A DNA stretch of 64,000 nucleotides, taken from positions 1,736,001-1,800,000 of the forward strand of contig NZ_JBJHZY010000001.1 in NCBI RefSeq assembly GCF_045310525.1. Reading direction: 5' to 3'. Position numbers and translations under genes: made by a program. The notes beneath the pieces were generated by a model that was not told the origin of the DNA, did no database searches, and saw only the letters and a program-made list of their open reading frames with translations. This stretch comes from Clostridium_AT radicumherbarum. GTDB lineage: Bacteria; Bacillota; Clostridia; Clostridiales; Clostridiaceae. Shown here in pieces: positions 52,177 to 60,960 of this stretch (position 1 is the first letter of the stretch; every line of letters begins with the position of its first letter).

Positions 52177-53187
52177 ATGGCTATTATAAAGGATATTGCT
52201 GAAAAGGCTGGAGTGTCAATTACTACAGTATCAAGAGTATTAAATTATGATGAAACCTTAAATGTATCAGATGAAACTAAGCAGAGAATATTTGAAGCAG
52301 CTCAGGAACTAGAGTACATACCTTCAAAGCGTAAAAAGCACAGGAGAAAATTTAAAATAGGTCTTCTTTATTCCTATTCTCTTGAAGAGGAACTAGAAGA
52401 TACCTACTATCTTTCTATACGTGTCTCAATAGAAAAAAAGCTATTATCAGAAGGAGCTAACATATTTAGAATAGGAAAAGATGATGATCTAGAAAAAATA
52501 AAAAATATAGATGCTATTATTGCTCTAGGAACCTTTAATTCTAATGACATAGAAAGAATAAAAAAATTTACAAAGCCTATAGTTTTTGTAGATAGTTCAC
52601 CTAATGAGGATTTATTTGATTCAGTAATAATTAACTTTCCTCAGGCGGTAAAAAAAGCCCTTGATTACTTATGTTCGTTAGGACATACGAAAATTGCTTA
52701 TATCGGAGGTATGGACTTTGACATTAATGGCAATAGGATTGATGACTTAAGGGAAAATACCTATACTAAATATATGAAAGAAAGAGAACTGTACAATCCT
52801 GACTTTATAAAAGTAGGTAAATATACTCCGAAGGATGGCTATAGATTAATGAAGGAAATCCTAGAAACTACAACTTTGCCTACAGCTGCCTTTGTGGCAA
52901 ACGATTCTATTGCTATAGGGTGCTATAAGGCAATATATGAAAAAGAATTAAAAATTCCTGAAGATATAAGTATTGTTGGCTTCAATGATATATCCTCTGC
53001 GCAGTATATGATGCCTCCGCTTACTACAATTAAGCTACACATAGAGTTTATGGGTGAAACAGCAGTAGATTTAATTATAGAAAAATTGATGTCAGAAAGA
53101 AATATATGTAAGAAAATAACTATACCTGCTGAACTTATAATAAGGGAAAGCTGTAAGGTTATAGATATACCTAATACAATTAAATAA
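52177..53187 (+). CDS. LacI/GalR-family transcriptional regulator
   Basis: 336 residues. Helix-turn-helix and hinge MAIIKDIAEKAGVSITTVSRVLNYDETLNVS (1-31), then a periplasmic-binding-protein-like sensor domain with FVANDSIAIGCYKAI and VGFNDISSAQYMMPPLTTI. It likely controls the sugar transport and beta-galactosidase genes upstream, as GalR/LacR-type proteins do. Start ATG 52177 with AGGTGA about 8 bases away; a GTG at 52165 would add four residues. Confidence 0.88.
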   Translation: MAIIKDIAEKAGVSITTVSRVLNYDETLNVSDETKQRIFEAAQELEYIPSKRKKHRRKFKIGLLYSYSLEEELEDTYYLSIRVSIEKKLLSEGANIFRIGKDDDLEKIKNIDAIIALGTFNSNDIERIKKFTKPIVFVDSSPNEDLFDSVIINFPQAVKKALDYLCSLGHTKIAYIGGMDFDINGNRIDDLRENTYTKYMKERELYNPDFIKVGKYTPKDGYRLMKEILETTTLPTAAFVANDSIAIGCYKAIYEKELKIPEDISIVGFNDISSAQYMMPPLTTIKLHIEFMGETAVDLIIEKLMSERNICKKITIPAELIIRESCKVIDIPNTIK

Positions 53188-53202
53188 AATTTAACTACTA
53201 TT

Positions 53203-53236
53203 AAATAAGTCAAGTGCCACCCACTTGACTTATTTA
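53203..53236 (+). terminator. Terminator after lacI
   Basis: AAATAAGTCAAGTG / CACTTGACTTATTT perfect stem, loop CCACC. The right arm contains the TTGACT used as -35 by the next gene. Confidence 0.85.
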
Positions 53237-53254
53237 TATTTGCATCTCTATAAT
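53225..53254 (+). promoter_or_regulatory. SigA promoter of the CWC-protein gene, overlapping the terminator
   Basis: TTGACT (53225-53230), 18 bases, TATAAT (53249-53254), 20 bases before the start codon. Confidence 0.65.
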
Positions 53255-53273
53255 ATTAATATGGGGTGATTTT

Positions 53274-53450
53274 ATGAATGCAGAAAAAATATGTCCGCTT
53301 TGTGGAAAAGAAAATAATTGTCAGCATGGTCAAGGTGGATGCTGGTGTGATTCTGTTGTAATACCTAAATATATAATAGATATGATACCCGAAGATAAGA
53401 AGGGAAAGGCTTGTATTTGCAAGGCGTGTCTAGAAAAGTATACAAAATAA
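53274..53450 (+). CDS. Small cysteine-rich CWC-type protein
   Basis: 58 residues with eight cysteines: CPLCGKENNCQ, GGCWCDS (the Cys-Trp-Cys that names the family) and ACICKACLEKY. These probably bind zinc or iron. Cys-rich CWC proteins are common small bacterial proteins without a known role. ATGGGGTGA ribosome site, own promoter and terminator. Confidence 0.82.
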   Translation: MNAEKICPLCGKENNCQHGQGGCWCDSVVIPKYIIDMIPEDKKGKACICKACLEKYTK

Positions 53451-53477
53451 AAATGCAAACAACAACTTGCAAGTTTT

Positions 53478-53502
53478 GCCCTGAGTTCTCAGGGTTTTTT
53501 AT
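53478..53502 (+). terminator. Terminator after the CWC-protein gene
   Basis: CCCTGA-GTTC-TCAGGG followed by TTTTTTATTC. Confidence 0.8.
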
Positions 53503-53635
53503 TCTAAAAAATTATTTAATTCATAATAGATATTTTACGGTATGTATAATATATTCTTAGCATAAGTATTTATTAATGGTCATATTAGGAGAAGACTACA
53601 ATTTAAAGGTTATTTAATTTCAATCGAAAGGAGTG

Positions 53636-54823
53636 ATGTTATTGTTAAGTAATGATACAAAAATAACAACATCCGATTACATAGAAACAAATAATATTAA
53701 AAGAATAAGTAAACTTAATAGTGCTGTTATTATACCTGCTTTAAACCCTACATCTAATTTAATTGACTTTGTTCACGACTTACTAAAAACAGGAGTTCCC
53801 TGTGTAATTGTAGTAAATGATGGCAGTGATACCTCCTTTAATGGTATTTTTACTGAGCTTAAAAAGTTTAATAAATGCACGGTTCTAGAGCACGAGGTAA
53901 ACAAGGGTAAGGGTAGAGCCTTAAAAACTGCTTTTACTTATTTTACAGAAAACTACTCTTTTTTAGATGGTGTTGTTACTGCGGATGCTGATGGTCAGCA
54001 TGCAATTAGTGATATTTGTAAAATAAGCGAGAAACTTACCAATACTCAAGGTTCACTTATTTTAGGTGTAAGAAATTTTAAGGAAAGTAATGTTCCTAAA
54101 AGAAGTTACATAGGCAACACAGTAACTAGCTGCATTTTTAAATTTTTATATAACAGTAATTTAAATGACACACAAACGGGACTTAGGGGTATACCTAAAA
54201 AAGAGCTTCCTTGGATTCTCCAATTAAAAGGGGAGAGATTCGACTTTGAAATCAATATGCTAATAAATGCAAGGCGCAATAATATAAATCTTAAAACTAT
54301 ACCTATACAAACCCTCTATTTCGAAAATAACTCTGGCTCTCATTACAGCACAATTAAGGATTCAATACCTATATTTTTAAAACTTATATCTGGGTTAATC
54401 CAATATTCAGGATCAACAATTGTATCAAGTATATTAGATGTTTCGTCCTTTTTTATATTAAATACAATTTTACTTTCAACTTTTCCTGCTGCTTTAAGAA
54501 TATTCCTAAGTACAGTTATTGCTCGTTTAATATCCTCCATGTGCAACTATACAATGAATAGGAAATTTATCTTTTCAGATACTGGGAAGGTTTCAAGATC
54601 TGCAGTTCGTTATTATATTCTATGTGTTTGTTTAATGATGACCTCATATGGTTTAGTTTATTCCATTAGTCTATTTTGGAAAGTAAATGAATCCTTTATA
54701 AAACTTATTACTGATTTCATTTTGGGCTTTTTAAGTTATGAGGTTCAACTGCGCTGGGTATTTCAAAATAAGAATAATGAGGAAGGGTCTATCCATAATG
54801 AAGTAGCAAAAGATTATAGGTAG
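53636..54823 (+). CDS. Glycosyltransferase family 2 fused to a GtrA-like membrane domain
   Basis: 395 residues. N-terminal dolichol-phosphate-mannose-synthase-like domain (AVIIPALNPTSNL, VVNDGSDTS, the metal motif TADADGQHA, and FDFEINMLI), then four membrane segments from about 265 on that match GtrA (KFIFSD at the loop, ending VQLRWVFQ). Such fusions make or flip polyprenyl-phosphate sugars for wall glycan decoration. Start ATG 53636 or TTG 53642 after AAAGGAG. The stop codon adjoins remnants of a repeat element. Confidence 0.82.
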   Translation: MLLLSNDTKITTSDYIETNNIKRISKLNSAVIIPALNPTSNLIDFVHDLLKTGVPCVIVVNDGSDTSFNGIFTELKKFNKCTVLEHEVNKGKGRALKTAFTYFTENYSFLDGVVTADADGQHAISDICKISEKLTNTQGSLILGVRNFKESNVPKRSYIGNTVTSCIFKFLYNSNLNDTQTGLRGIPKKELPWILQLKGERFDFEINMLINARRNNINLKTIPIQTLYFENNSGSHYSTIKDSIPIFLKLISGLIQYSGSTIVSSILDVSSFFILNTILLSTFPAALRIFLSTVIARLISSMCNYTMNRKFIFSDTGKVSRSAVRYYILCVCLMMTSYGLVYSISLFWKVNESFIKLITDFILGFLSYEVQLRWVFQNKNNEEGSIHNEVAKDYR

Positions 54824-54963
54824 AAACTACTCTGTGTTCCCACCAAGGAGGTTAAAGTCCTAAATGGACTTTAACTAGGTATAAGCGCTAAATGGGCTTA
54901 TACGGGTAGTCTGACGATGAGTAAACGGCAAGCTAAACTACTTAGTGTTCCGACTTTAGGAGG
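54824..54963 (+). repeat. GGAGG-bounded hairpin element before the acyltransferase gene, with partial extra copy
   Basis: Partial tail AACTACTCTGTGTTCCCACC (54826-54845), then GGAGG (54847-54851), hairpin TTAAAGTCC-TAAAT-GGACTTTAA (54852-54874), a second hairpin with the same loop and arms GTATAAGCGC / GGGCTTATAC (54879-54903, one mismatch), a long imperfect hairpin starting GGGTAGTCT, tail AGTGTTCCGACTTTA and the ribosome site GGAGG (54959-54963). Confidence 0.8.
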
Positions 54964-54967
54964 AAAA

Positions 54968-55648
54968 ATGAAAAAACGATTTACAAAATGCTTTTTTAAA
55001 ACCCTTCGTTTTATTCTAAGAATTTTAACGCCAGCTTATAAGGTATGTCCTTCTTCTAATATAGATTCTCCGGCGGTTTATCTAATAAATCACCAAAATA
55101 CAAGGGGACCGCTGCTAAACGTACTCTGGTTTAATAAACCTGTACGGATGTGGGTACTTAGTGTATTTTGTAATCATAAAACCTGCTTTAGGCAGTATTA
55201 TGATTATACCTTTACAAAGCGTTTTGGTATTCCAAAATTTATAGCTGCCATATTTGTATTCCCTTTATCTTTTATTGTATCAGCAATTATGCAGGGGATG
55301 GAGGCAATTCCAGTTTATAGACGGTCAAGGGAAATTTTAAAGACTTTTAGTGAAAGTATTAAAACCTTAATCAATAAACAAAGTATTATACTTTCTCCAA
55401 CTGTTGACTATACAAATTCTATCTCCAATATGGGAGAAATGTATAAGGGTTTCTTAGATTTAGAAAAATATTATATTCGTGAGACTGGCAGACATCTTCC
55501 TTTTGTACCACTGCATATAAGTAATGACAAACGTACTATTTTTGTTGGTGAGCCAATTTACTTTGGCTCAGAGGAAGGATACAAGCAGGAGAAAGAAAAA
55601 GCTTTTATTAAATTAAAAAAAGAATTTTCTCGATTAGAAACTATATAA
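54968..55648 (+). CDS. Acyltransferase-like (PlsC-fold) protein with altered motifs
   Basis: 226 residues. A membrane-associated lysophosphatidate-acyltransferase-like arrangement: NHQNTRGPLL in place of the NHx4D catalytic box (the Asp is replaced by Gly), EAIPVYRRSRE like the motif II region, ILSPTVDYTNS where FPEGT is expected, and a final VPLHIS. The lost Asp suggests an altered or lost acyl-transfer activity. The family call is moderate. ATG 54968 follows GGAGG; the frame from 54917 starts inside the repeat. Confidence 0.6.
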   Translation: MKKRFTKCFFKTLRFILRILTPAYKVCPSSNIDSPAVYLINHQNTRGPLLNVLWFNKPVRMWVLSVFCNHKTCFRQYYDYTFTKRFGIPKFIAAIFVFPLSFIVSAIMQGMEAIPVYRRSREILKTFSESIKTLINKQSIILSPTVDYTNSISNMGEMYKGFLDLEKYYIRETGRHLPFVPLHISNDKRTIFVGEPIYFGSEEGYKQEKEKAFIKLKKEFSRLETI

Positions 55649-55998
55649 ATTAAAAAGGACTGTCACGAAATAATTAATAATATGAAAAAATAGGTATAAT
55701 ATATAAGTAAAAGGTCAGATAAATTTTATTTGAATTTATCTGACCTTTTTAAACTTATTTATAGAATTAAAAATTTAATCTAATTTTAATATTATCTTTA
55801 AAATTTTTTAATTTATTTTATATATTATAAAGAAGCTAGCTTAGAGATTAATAAAATACATATTAAATATATTCTATATAGATAATATAAAGAATATAAA
55901 ATTTTTTAATATTAGGGCGACAAATTAAAAGACTTTAAAGTTTTATTAGTTAGAGATGTAATTCAGAATGCTACGTTTATTGAAAGGAAGATTAAACA
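55649..55998. other. AT-rich intergenic stretch with one strong terminator
   Basis: Apart from the hairpin AAAAGGTCAGATAAATT / AATTTATCTGACCTTTTT (55709-55750), which ends the acyltransferase transcript, the stretch is AT-rich with no frame, RNA motif or repeat I can support. TATAAT-like strings are frequent but lack partners. Confidence 0.6.
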
Positions 55999-56553
55999 AT
56001 GAATTTCCAAATTTTTAGACTTATAAATAATTTAGCTTATAAAAGCAATGCTTTGGATAAATTAATGATAATTTTTTCAAAATATGTTCCTTACGGTTTT
56101 ATGGCTGCTTTGGCCTTAGTTTATATTTTGGGCATTACAAGCCATAACCTAGACTATAGAAAAGCGGCTTTCGGCACCTTTTTTATTACTGTTATCAATC
56201 TTGTTTTAGTTTTTATTATTGGAAATATATACTACGTTGACAGACCATTTGTTCATAATAAGGTAAACCTATTATTCCCTCATGTGGAGGATGCCTCTTT
56301 CCCAAGCGATCACGCTACTGGTACCATGAGCATAGCCTTAGGGCTTTCGAGGTATAATAAATTACTCAGCATAATACTTACCATATTATCTGTTGTTGTA
56401 GGCTTTTCTAGAGTATACGTAGGTCATCATTATCCTTTAGATGTTATTGGAGCATATGCTTTAGTTATTATTACAGCATATATTTATAACGCAAAATTAA
56501 GAAGCAAAGTAGAAAACCTATATGAAAAAGTAGAGAAAAAAATAATAAGATAA
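55999..56553 (+). CDS. PAP2-family undecaprenyl-diphosphate phosphatase-like protein
   Basis: 184 residues with five or six membrane segments. The phosphatase signature is present: YYVDRPFVH (motif 1 remnant with RP), SFPSDHATG (motif 2) and SRVYVGHHYPLDV (motif 3). BcrC-type enzymes recycle the wall lipid carrier and give bacitracin tolerance. GAAAGGAAG ribosome site. Other PAP2 substrates, such as phosphatidate, are possible. Confidence 0.85.
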   Translation: MNFQIFRLINNLAYKSNALDKLMIIFSKYVPYGFMAALALVYILGITSHNLDYRKAAFGTFFITVINLVLVFIIGNIYYVDRPFVHNKVNLLFPHVEDASFPSDHATGTMSIALGLSRYNKLLSIILTILSVVVGFSRVYVGHHYPLDVIGAYALVIITAYIYNAKLRSKVENLYEKVEKKIIR

Positions 56554-56589
56554 TGGCTATCACATGAGTTATTACTTATTTTAAAAGAT

Positions 56590-56630
56590 AAATGACTGCC
56601 ATAAAGGCAGCCATTTGAATTATAAATTAT
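56590..56630. terminator. Terminator between convergent PAP2 and alanine-symporter genes
   Basis: AAATGACTGCC-ATAAA-GGCAGCCATTT, with A/T runs on either side; usable on both strands. Confidence 0.7.
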
Positions 56631-56640
56631 TTTTATTTTA

Positions 56641-58029
56641 TTACATAGTAATGTTCTTGTTATTTTCTTTAATTATAATAGCAGGCTCATTACTAATTTC
56701 TTCTAAGTTATTATCCCATAGATATTTTTTAGTTTCCTTTGCAATTATAGGGCTAAGTACCAATAGAGCTACTAGGTTTGGAATTGCCATAAGTCCATTA
56801 AACAAGTCAGCTAAGTCCCAAACTAAGCTTAGTGAGAATACTGAGCCAACAAAAACAAATATAACCCAAAGTATTCTATAAGGTAAAATTGCTTTTTTAC
56901 CTAATAAGTATTCAATTGCTTTTTCACCATAGTAGGACCAGCCAAGAATAGTTGAAAATACAAAGGTTAATAAACCAACTGTTAAAATTATAGGACCTAT
57001 AACTGGTATATCTGAGAAGGCTGTTTTAGTTAATGCAGCTCCTTTTAAGCCTTGCTGCCAAGCACCCGAATTTACAAGTACTAAACCGGTCATTGCACAT
57101 ACTACAACTGTATCCCAGAAGGTTCCTGTTGAGGAAACAAGGGCTTGTTTAACTGGGTTTCTAGTCTGAGCAGCGGCTGCAACTATAGGTGCACTACCAA
57201 GACCTGATTCATTGGAGAATAATCCTCTTGCAATACCATATCTCATAGCCATCATAACTCCAGCACCGGCAAAACCGCCAACTGCAGCTTGTGGTGAGAA
57301 AGCATCTGAAACAATTAAGCTAATTGTACTGCCAATAGTTTTATAACCTAAAGCTAAAAGTATTAAGCAGCCTAAAACATAGAAAATAGCCATAAAAGGT
57401 ACTAGTATATCACAAACCTTAGCTATCTTTTTTATGCCGCCAAGTATAACAACTGCTGTCAATGCAGCTATTATTATTCCTGTTATCCAAGTAGGCAATT
57501 TAAAGGTTTCATAGGTCATTGCTGCCACTGAATTAGCTTGTACCATACAACCTATACCAAAAGCAGCAATACTTGTAAAGATAGCAAACAAAACTCCAGC
57601 CCACTTAGCCTTAAGCCCATGTTCAAGAACATACATAGGTCCACCTGCCATTGTACCATCCTTGGTCTTCACACGATATTTTACTGATAATAGAGCTTCG
57701 GAATATTTTGTAGCTATTCCAAATACACCTGTTAGCCAGCACCAAAGAACTGCTCCGGGACCACCCAGTCCCACTGCAGTAGCAACTCCAACAATATTAC
57801 CAGTACCAATTGTAGCAGCTAGAGCCGTACATAATGCACTAAATTGACTTACGTCACCCTCTGCAAAATCGTCCTTTGTTACAGAAAGCTTAATAGCCTT
57901 GCCAATATAACGTTGAATGAATTTTAACCTAAAGGTTAAGAATAGATGAGTGCCGAACAATAAAATAATAAGCGGCAGACCCCATAGCCATCCATCAATC
58001 TGAGCTATTAGTTTTCCGAACGATTCCAT
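56641..58029 (-). CDS. Sodium:alanine symporter (AGCS family)
   Basis: 462 residues with about eleven membrane segments. AGCS signatures include GIVGVATAVGLGGPGAVLWCWLTG, KDGTMAGGPMYVLEHGL and GLFSNESGLGSAPIVAAAA. It imports alanine or glycine with sodium across the cytoplasmic membrane. Read on the minus strand, starting ATG at 58029 with GAGGGGG upstream. The DUF1646 cation-transport gene lies just upstream on the same strand but appears separately expressed. Confidence 0.93.
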   Translation of the reverse strand: MESFGKLIAQIDGWLWGLPLIILLFGTHLFLTFRLKFIQRYIGKAIKLSVTKDDFAEGDVSQFSALCTALAATIGTGNIVGVATAVGLGGPGAVLWCWLTGVFGIATKYSEALLSVKYRVKTKDGTMAGGPMYVLEHGLKAKWAGVLFAIFTSIAAFGIGCMVQANSVAAMTYETFKLPTWITGIIIAALTAVVILGGIKKIAKVCDILVPFMAIFYVLGCLILLALGYKTIGSTISLIVSDAFSPQAAVGGFAGAGVMMAMRYGIARGLFSNESGLGSAPIVAAAAQTRNPVKQALVSSTGTFWDTVVVCAMTGLVLVNSGAWQQGLKGAALTKTAFSDIPVIGPIILTVGLLTFVFSTILGWSYYGEKAIEYLLGKKAILPYRILWVIFVFVGSVFSLSLVWDLADLFNGLMAIPNLVALLVLSPIIAKETKKYLWDNNLEEISNEPAIIIKENNKNITM

Positions 58030-58164
58030 AAAAATTCCCCCTCTTTTTTATTTATTTACAACTAAATTATACATTTAATTACCAATTTAATCAATTCAGA
58101 ATTTACCGACAAATTAACACAATTTTTAAGCCAAGGGTTACCCACTTGGCTAATGGTGATTATA

Positions 58165-59232
58165 TTAAAATATAAAGATAATAACAAAATATAAGAGCAT
58201 AAGAGCAGCTCCCACGGGAACACCAAGTTTGGCCCATTCTTTGCTATTAATCTTAAGTTTATGAGCAGAAATAATGTTAGGAATATTTCCTGGAATAAGC
58301 ATACCTCCGCTGATTAGAAGTCCCATAAGTACAGACTCAATTTGTATTGTAGTCATTTTTAGACTAATTTCAGCAGCGGCTAAAGTTGCATTATCTAAAA
58401 CTGCGGAAATCATATTAATAAAATAGAGCAGTCTGCTATCTAAATTTATCACATATGTATCAATGAGTGGCTTAAAGCCTGCACCCAATAGCTCTAGTGC
58501 AAATATAAATAGAAATATTTTTAAGGCCCTAAATATTACTTCCTTATAGGTTTCATTTTCAATATCTGGATCAAGAAAATAATAATCCTCATCATGTTCA
58601 TGATTTACAGCTTTAAAATCGTCATGTACCTTAACCTTATCAGGTTTAATTGTAAATGCGCCAAGTAGGCCCATTAGTAAAACTCCAGAAATAATATAAA
58701 CACCTAAACAATCTGCGAGATACCAGAAGTTAGCATTAAGCTTTGAAATAACTATAGTTGCTAGTGGCTCTCCAACAGGGGTTAAAACCGCTCCAAGACC
58801 AATTGAAAAGCAGGCAAGTATAACAACATTTACCTTTTCCTTTCTTTTAATCGGCATAGCGTTAACTATTTCCACCAGTAATAAGGCAGAAATTATTGCA
58901 GTTATAACACTGGAGGCTAGCCCTAAAATTACAATTACTAAAAAAACAAAAACCCTAAGAGAAAGCTTTTTTAAAATAGTGTTTATAATCCCTTGAACCT
59001 TCTCCTTTAATGCTTTAAAAATTAGGCCAGCTATGAGAACAGCAAAAGTTATAAAATAAATTAACTTGTTTTGAAAAACATCTAATATTAGGTGGGTGCT
59101 TAAAACTCCAGAAACAATTGTTGCTGAAATTCCCATTAAGAAAAGAAAGATCTCCAGATTGTGTTCTACGATTTTAATTTTAAAAGGCAAAGTAAGCACC
59201 AATAATAGGATAATTACTAATCCTAAAAACAT
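58165..59232 (-). CDS. DUF1646 membrane protein (putative cation transporter)
   Basis: 355 residues with ten or eleven predicted membrane segments and a polar loop near 190-220 rich in Asp/Glu/His. Motifs such as GLGAVLTPVGEPLATIVISK and LDNATLAAAEIS match the DUF1646 branch of the ion-transporter (IT) superfamily. In other bacteria members of this family sit behind sodium-sensing riboswitches, so sodium export is plausible. No such RNA was recognised upstream here. The start was set at the ATG ending at 59232 (GTGGTGA upstream); a GTG 12 bases earlier is less well placed. Confidence 0.8.
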   Translation of the reverse strand: MFLGLVIILLLVLTLPFKIKIVEHNLEIFLFLMGISATIVSGVLSTHLILDVFQNKLIYFITFAVLIAGLIFKALKEKVQGIINTILKKLSLRVFVFLVIVILGLASSVITAIISALLLVEIVNAMPIKRKEKVNVVILACFSIGLGAVLTPVGEPLATIVISKLNANFWYLADCLGVYIISGVLLMGLLGAFTIKPDKVKVHDDFKAVNHEHDEDYYFLDPDIENETYKEVIFRALKIFLFIFALELLGAGFKPLIDTYVINLDSRLLYFINMISAVLDNATLAAAEISLKMTTIQIESVLMGLLISGGMLIPGNIPNIISAHKLKINSKEWAKLGVPVGAALMLLYFVIIFIF

Positions 59233-59381
59233 AATAATCACCACTTTCTTATATTTTTACACTACTATTTTAACATATTTTGGATAAAAATAAAGCTTGT
59301 TTAAAAAACTCTTAATTAATATCCCAATTTATTACCAAAATGATATAATGATAGCAATAAAATTCTAAATTTATTTTTACT

Positions 59382-59410
59382 TTGATAAAAGGTGAGGAGT
59401 AGGTTATAAT
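59382..59410 (+). promoter_or_regulatory. SigA promoter of the aldolase gene
   Basis: TTGATA (59382-59387), 17 bases, TATAAT (59405-59410). Transcription should begin about 10 bases before the repeat element at 59427. Confidence 0.75.
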
Positions 59411-59426
59411 TTTATTGTAACATAAT

Positions 59427-59515
59427 GGAGGACAAAGTTCTAAAACGACTTTAACGTGTAACTTGTAAGTAGAAACGTAAAAACTTAAACTACCTTGTGT
59501 TTCCATAGAAGGAGG
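59427..59515 (+). repeat. Degenerate GGAGG-bounded hairpin element before the aldolase gene
   Basis: GGAGG (59427-59431), decayed short hairpin CAAAGTTCTAAAACGACTTT, a middle part with AACTTG...TTAAACTACC, tail TTGTGTTTCCATAGAA, and GGAGG (59511-59515), the ribosome site for the gene at 59524. Length (89 bases) and boundaries equal the intact copy at 51109, but the stems are eroded. Confidence 0.7.
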
Positions 59516-59523
59516 TTATATAA

Positions 59524-60543
59524 ATGTACAGCTTTAAGAATGATTATAGTGAGGGAGCTCATCCTAGAATACTAAATGCTCTCCTTGAATCAAATATGGA
59601 ACAGGTTGAAGGATATGGAGAAGACCCATATTGCATAGAGGCCGCTGAATTAATAAAGAAAAAAATTGGGCGCGAAGATATAGATATTCATTTTATGCCA
59701 GGAGGAACTCAAACCAATTTAACTGTTATTTCTTCTTTTTTAAGACCACATGAAGCAGCCATTGCTGCAAATACAGGGCATATACTGGTTCATGAAACTG
59801 GAGCTATTGAATATACAGGTCATAAGGTTATTTCTATAGCATCTAGTGATGGAAAACTTACTCCTTCGCTTATTAAGCCAGCCTTAGAGGCCCATACAGA
59901 CGAACATATGGTAAAACCAAAATTAGTTTACATATCAAATTCTACAGAAATCGGAACTATATATAGCAAGAAAGAACTAGAAGAGCTAAGTAAATTCTGC
60001 AGAGAAAACAAGCTTTATTTATATGTTGACGGTGCTAGACTTGGGTCTGCACTTTGCTCAGAAGCAAATGATATAAAACTCTCTGACATGGGCAGCCTAG
60101 TAGATGCCTTCTACATAGGAGGAACTAAAAATGGTGCCTTAATAGGAGAAGCATTAGTTATTTGCAGAGATTCACTTAAAGAGGATTTTAGATTTTTTAT
60201 AAAGCAAAAAGGGGCAATGCTTGCTAAGGGAAGGCTTCTCGGAATACAATTTCTAGAACTTTTTAAAAATGACCTATACTTTGGTTTGGCAAAGCATGCA
60301 AATGATATGGCAAACATACTAAAGGAAGGAATTAAGAAGGCTGGCTACGGATTCTTAATTGACTCTCCTTCAAATCAAATATTCCCTATACTTCCAAATA
60401 AGTTAATTGAAAAACTTTTAAAGAACTTTACATTTTATGTTTGGGAGAAGGTAGATGAGGAGAATTCCGCAATACGCCTTGTAACCTCCTGGGCTACTAA
60501 TAGAGAGTATGTATTGGAATTTCTAGCAGCCTTAGAAAAATAA
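59524..60543 (+). CDS. Threonine aldolase-like PLP enzyme
   Basis: 339 residues, fold type I PLP enzyme of the beta-eliminating lyase/threonine aldolase group. MPGGTQTNL near 55, the H-E-T-G-A-I-E segment near 90, YVDGARLGSAL near 170, and the PLP lysine in GGTKNGALIGEA (near 202). It probably cleaves L-threonine or L-allo-threonine to glycine and acetaldehyde. The repeat element supplies the ribosome site. Confidence 0.88.
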   Translation: MYSFKNDYSEGAHPRILNALLESNMEQVEGYGEDPYCIEAAELIKKKIGREDIDIHFMPGGTQTNLTVISSFLRPHEAAIAANTGHILVHETGAIEYTGHKVISIASSDGKLTPSLIKPALEAHTDEHMVKPKLVYISNSTEIGTIYSKKELEELSKFCRENKLYLYVDGARLGSALCSEANDIKLSDMGSLVDAFYIGGTKNGALIGEALVICRDSLKEDFRFFIKQKGAMLAKGRLLGIQFLELFKNDLYFGLAKHANDMANILKEGIKKAGYGFLIDSPSNQIFPILPNKLIEKLLKNFTFYVWEKVDEENSAIRLVTSWATNREYVLEFLAALEK

Positions 60544-60585
60544 ATCTTATTAAAACTAGATTTATTTAATAATCTTATATTGTTA

Positions 60586-60614
60586 TTGTATTTTTCTTGA
60601 AATTGTCATATAAT
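60586..60614 (+). promoter_or_regulatory. SigA promoter of the tyrS leader
   Basis: TTGTAT (60586-60591), 17 bases, TATAAT (60609-60614). Confidence 0.7.
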
Positions 60615-60624
60615 ATATAAAAAT

Positions 60625-60935
60625 CAATAATAAAATGCTTTGATGAGAAAGAGTAGAATATTAGTTATCTTTACAGAGAGTTCCCGGTTGGTGAGAGGGT
60701 CAAGAAACAATATTTGAATACGTCTCTGAGCAGAAGGCTGAATTAAATTTAGGCAATTCCTTAATTTAATAGGCTGATTACGGAGCCCTTCACCCGTTAT
60801 AGTGATAGAGTATCGTTTAATTAAACTGTACTTGAAGAGGTTGATATGGTGACATATTAATGAATTAAGGTGGTAACACGGGATTTATGCTCTCGTCCTT
60901 TATGAAAATAAAGGACGAGAGCTTTTGTTTTTTTG
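60625..60935 (+). promoter_or_regulatory. T-box leader of tyrS, specifier UAC (Tyr)
   Basis: T-box GGTGGTAACACGGG at 60869-60882. AGAGAGTTCCCGGTTGGTG belongs to stem I. The specifier in GAA-TAC-GTC is TAC at 60719-60721, a tyrosine codon. The terminator is GCTCTCGTCCTTTA / TAAAGGACGAGAGC (60889-60922) followed by TTTTGTTTTTTTG. The stem II/IIA region is large, so this is a full-length T-box. Confidence 0.92.
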
Positions 60936-60960
60936 CTTTTAATAAAGAGGAGGAATGAAA

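Noticed and set aside
54917..54967. Longer start for the acyltransferase gene
   Set aside because: The first 17 codons fall inside the repeat element and no ribosome site precedes them; GGAGG lies before ATG 54968.
58129..58152. Terminator of the DUF1646 gene (AGCCAAG/CTTGGCT hairpin)
   Set aside because: The stem is short and no T-run follows on the minus strand, so it is not listed as a terminator.
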